Shown here: in pieces, positions 63,262 through 64,000 of the stretch
Layout of the letters: every line of letters starts with the position of its first letter
Numbering within the stretch: the first letter of the stretch is position 1
Assembly (NCBI RefSeq): GCF_014639275.1
Contig: NZ_BMFW01000001.1
Coordinates: 324,468 to 388,467, forward strand
Direction: 5' to 3'
DNA: 64,000 nt
DNA from: Arthrobacter liuii
GTDB taxonomy: Bacteria; Actinomycetota; Actinomycetes; Actinomycetales; Micrococcaceae
The notes under the pieces: generated by a model
Seen by the model: only the letters and a program-made list of their open reading frames with translations
Databases searched by the model: none
What the model was told of the DNA's origin: nothing
Program-made: the position numbers and the translations under genes

Positions 63262-64000
63262 ATGGCTCGACTGAGTTCGCCATGGCGTGCCTTGCGCCCG
63301 GCACTCCTTGCCGGGGCCGCCGCAGCAACCTGGTTGACGCTTTCGTCCACGGCTGCAGCCGCCGATATCGGACCGGACTCCTCGTCCCTTCCCGGCAGCG
63401 CTACCAGTTCGGTTTCGACCCTGACCCAAAATCTTCCGGACACGGTTTCACCGGCTCCTGCTGCCTCCCCGGCCGCACCGGCCGCAGCGCCCGGGCTGCT
63501 GCAGCCTCAAGTAACCCAGGTTTCCGGGCTGGCCGACAACCTCATTGCCACAGTTCCAGTGGTGGACCCGGTGGTTCCGGCGGGAACTGTCTCGTATGTC
63601 GCCGCTCCCCTTGCGGAGGCCTTCGATGGCGTGACGGCCGGCGTGGCAGAGGCTGTTGTAACCCCGGCAACCGAGGCCGTTCCGGTACTCGAGCCGGCGC
63701 TCCGCCCGGTTGATGATCTTCTGACGGGCACCGCTCCGTTGCCCGTCCTACCCGCAGATGCCGTGCAAGCGGAACTTCCTGCCATGGCGACCGCTGCTCC
63801 CGCAGACTCTCAGCCTGCCGCCCGGGAAGCAACCACGGACGCTGTCGAACCCGCCCCGGAACCTGACCGGGCTGCACCGCAGTTGACCAGCGCAGGGACT
63901 GGCAGCTACGACCCAAGCCTGGCACCCGCGGGCGCTTCAGCCCTGGCGGGCACGGCTGCCCATGGGCCTGCCGTGCCCGTGCTCAATGATCCCGCTTCGG
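63262..64000 (+). CDS. Secreted Ala/Pro/Val-rich protein (N-terminal part, runs off the window)
   Basis: An open frame from ATG 63262 to the end of the window (246 codons, no stop). The N terminus is a signal peptide: basic MARLSSPWRALRP, a hydrophobic core LLAGAAAATWLTLSS and a cleavage site near TAAAA-D. The mature part is low in charge and rich in Ala, Pro, Val, Thr and Ser, with PVVDPVVPAG and PATEAVPVLEPALRPVD-like segments of loose repeat character, as in cell-wall spacer regions. I do not recognise a domain. GGGGGTGG lies upstream as a ribosome-binding site. Confidence 0.75.
   Translation, partial: MARLSSPWRALRPALLAGAAAATWLTLSSTAAAADIGPDSSSLPGSATSSVSTLTQNLPDTVSPAPAASPAAPAAAPGLLQPQVTQVSGLADNLIATVPVVDPVVPAGTVSYVAAPLAEAFDGVTAGVAEAVVTPATEAVPVLEPALRPVDDLLTGTAPLPVLPADAVQAELPAMATAAPADSQPAAREATTDAVEPAPEPDRAAPQLTSAGTGSYDPSLAPAGASALAGTAAHGPAVPVLNDPAS

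Overview
The window is high-GC chromosomal DNA from an actinobacterium of the family Micrococcaceae, most likely Arthrobacter or Pseudarthrobacter. This rests on codon use, frequent ATGA translational coupling, GTG/TTG and apparently leaderless starts, and typical actinobacterial gene neighbourhoods such as mycosin-ppx-DUF501-FtsB-like-eno and a ZTP riboswitch before glyA-folD. I see no integrase, transposase, prophage or CRISPR array. The content is nearly all metabolism, transport and housekeeping. No intergenic gap exceeds about 300 bases.

Layout. 1-2.8 kb: galactose genes (partial epimerase diverging from galT-galK). 2.9-3.8 kb: Bax-inhibitor-1/YccA membrane protein. 4-9.3 kb: branched-chain amino-acid ABC importer livJHMGF. 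9.5 kb: a leucine-anticodon (UAA) tRNA with an unusually short variable loop. 9.7-16.4 kb, all minus strand: type II NADH dehydrogenase, a mycosin-like protease, exopolyphosphatase, DUF501 protein, FtsB-like divisome protein and enolase. 16.5-27.3 kb, all minus: a nucleoside block of MazG, adenosine deaminase, two DedA proteins, thymidine phosphorylase, cytidine deaminase and a BmpA/NupOPQ-type nucleoside importer. 27.6-29.6 kb: ohrR-ohr-oxidoreductase stress operon with a perfect operator. 29.7-32.1 kb: M20 amidohydrolase and mannose-1-phosphate guanylyltransferase. 32.4-35.9 kb: sdhCDAB. 36-41.1 kb: hydrolase, BrkB-like protein, 2'-5' RNA ligase, trpS, xthA and a small membrane protein. 41.2-43.9 kb: drug/lipid-type ABC-2 exporter. 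44-47.4 kb: folD and glyA under a ZTP riboswitch, divergent from purU. 47.5-53.9 kb: gamma-carbonic anhydrase, then a probable lysine-catabolic group (DavB-like monooxygenase, APC permease, PucR regulator, DavA-like amidase). 54.2-59.5 kb: ROK regulator and a GguA/GguB/ChvE-type sugar importer sharing a repeated operator. 59.7-61.9 kb: MacB-type exporter with glycine-rich loops. 62-63 kb: Gfo/Idh/MocA oxidoreductase. The end cuts a secreted Ala/Pro-rich protein.

The most novel-looking item is a pair of long hairpins (about 41.18-41.24 kb and 47.39-47.46 kb). They share a consensus and differ by four compensatory base-pair changes. Each sits at the 3' end of a gene, which suggests an undescribed repeat family with a conserved folded form. 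Also notable are the short-variable-arm tRNA-Leu(UAA), the ZTP riboswitch, the duplicated ROK operator, two CRP/GlxR-type sites, and strong terminators inside three operons.
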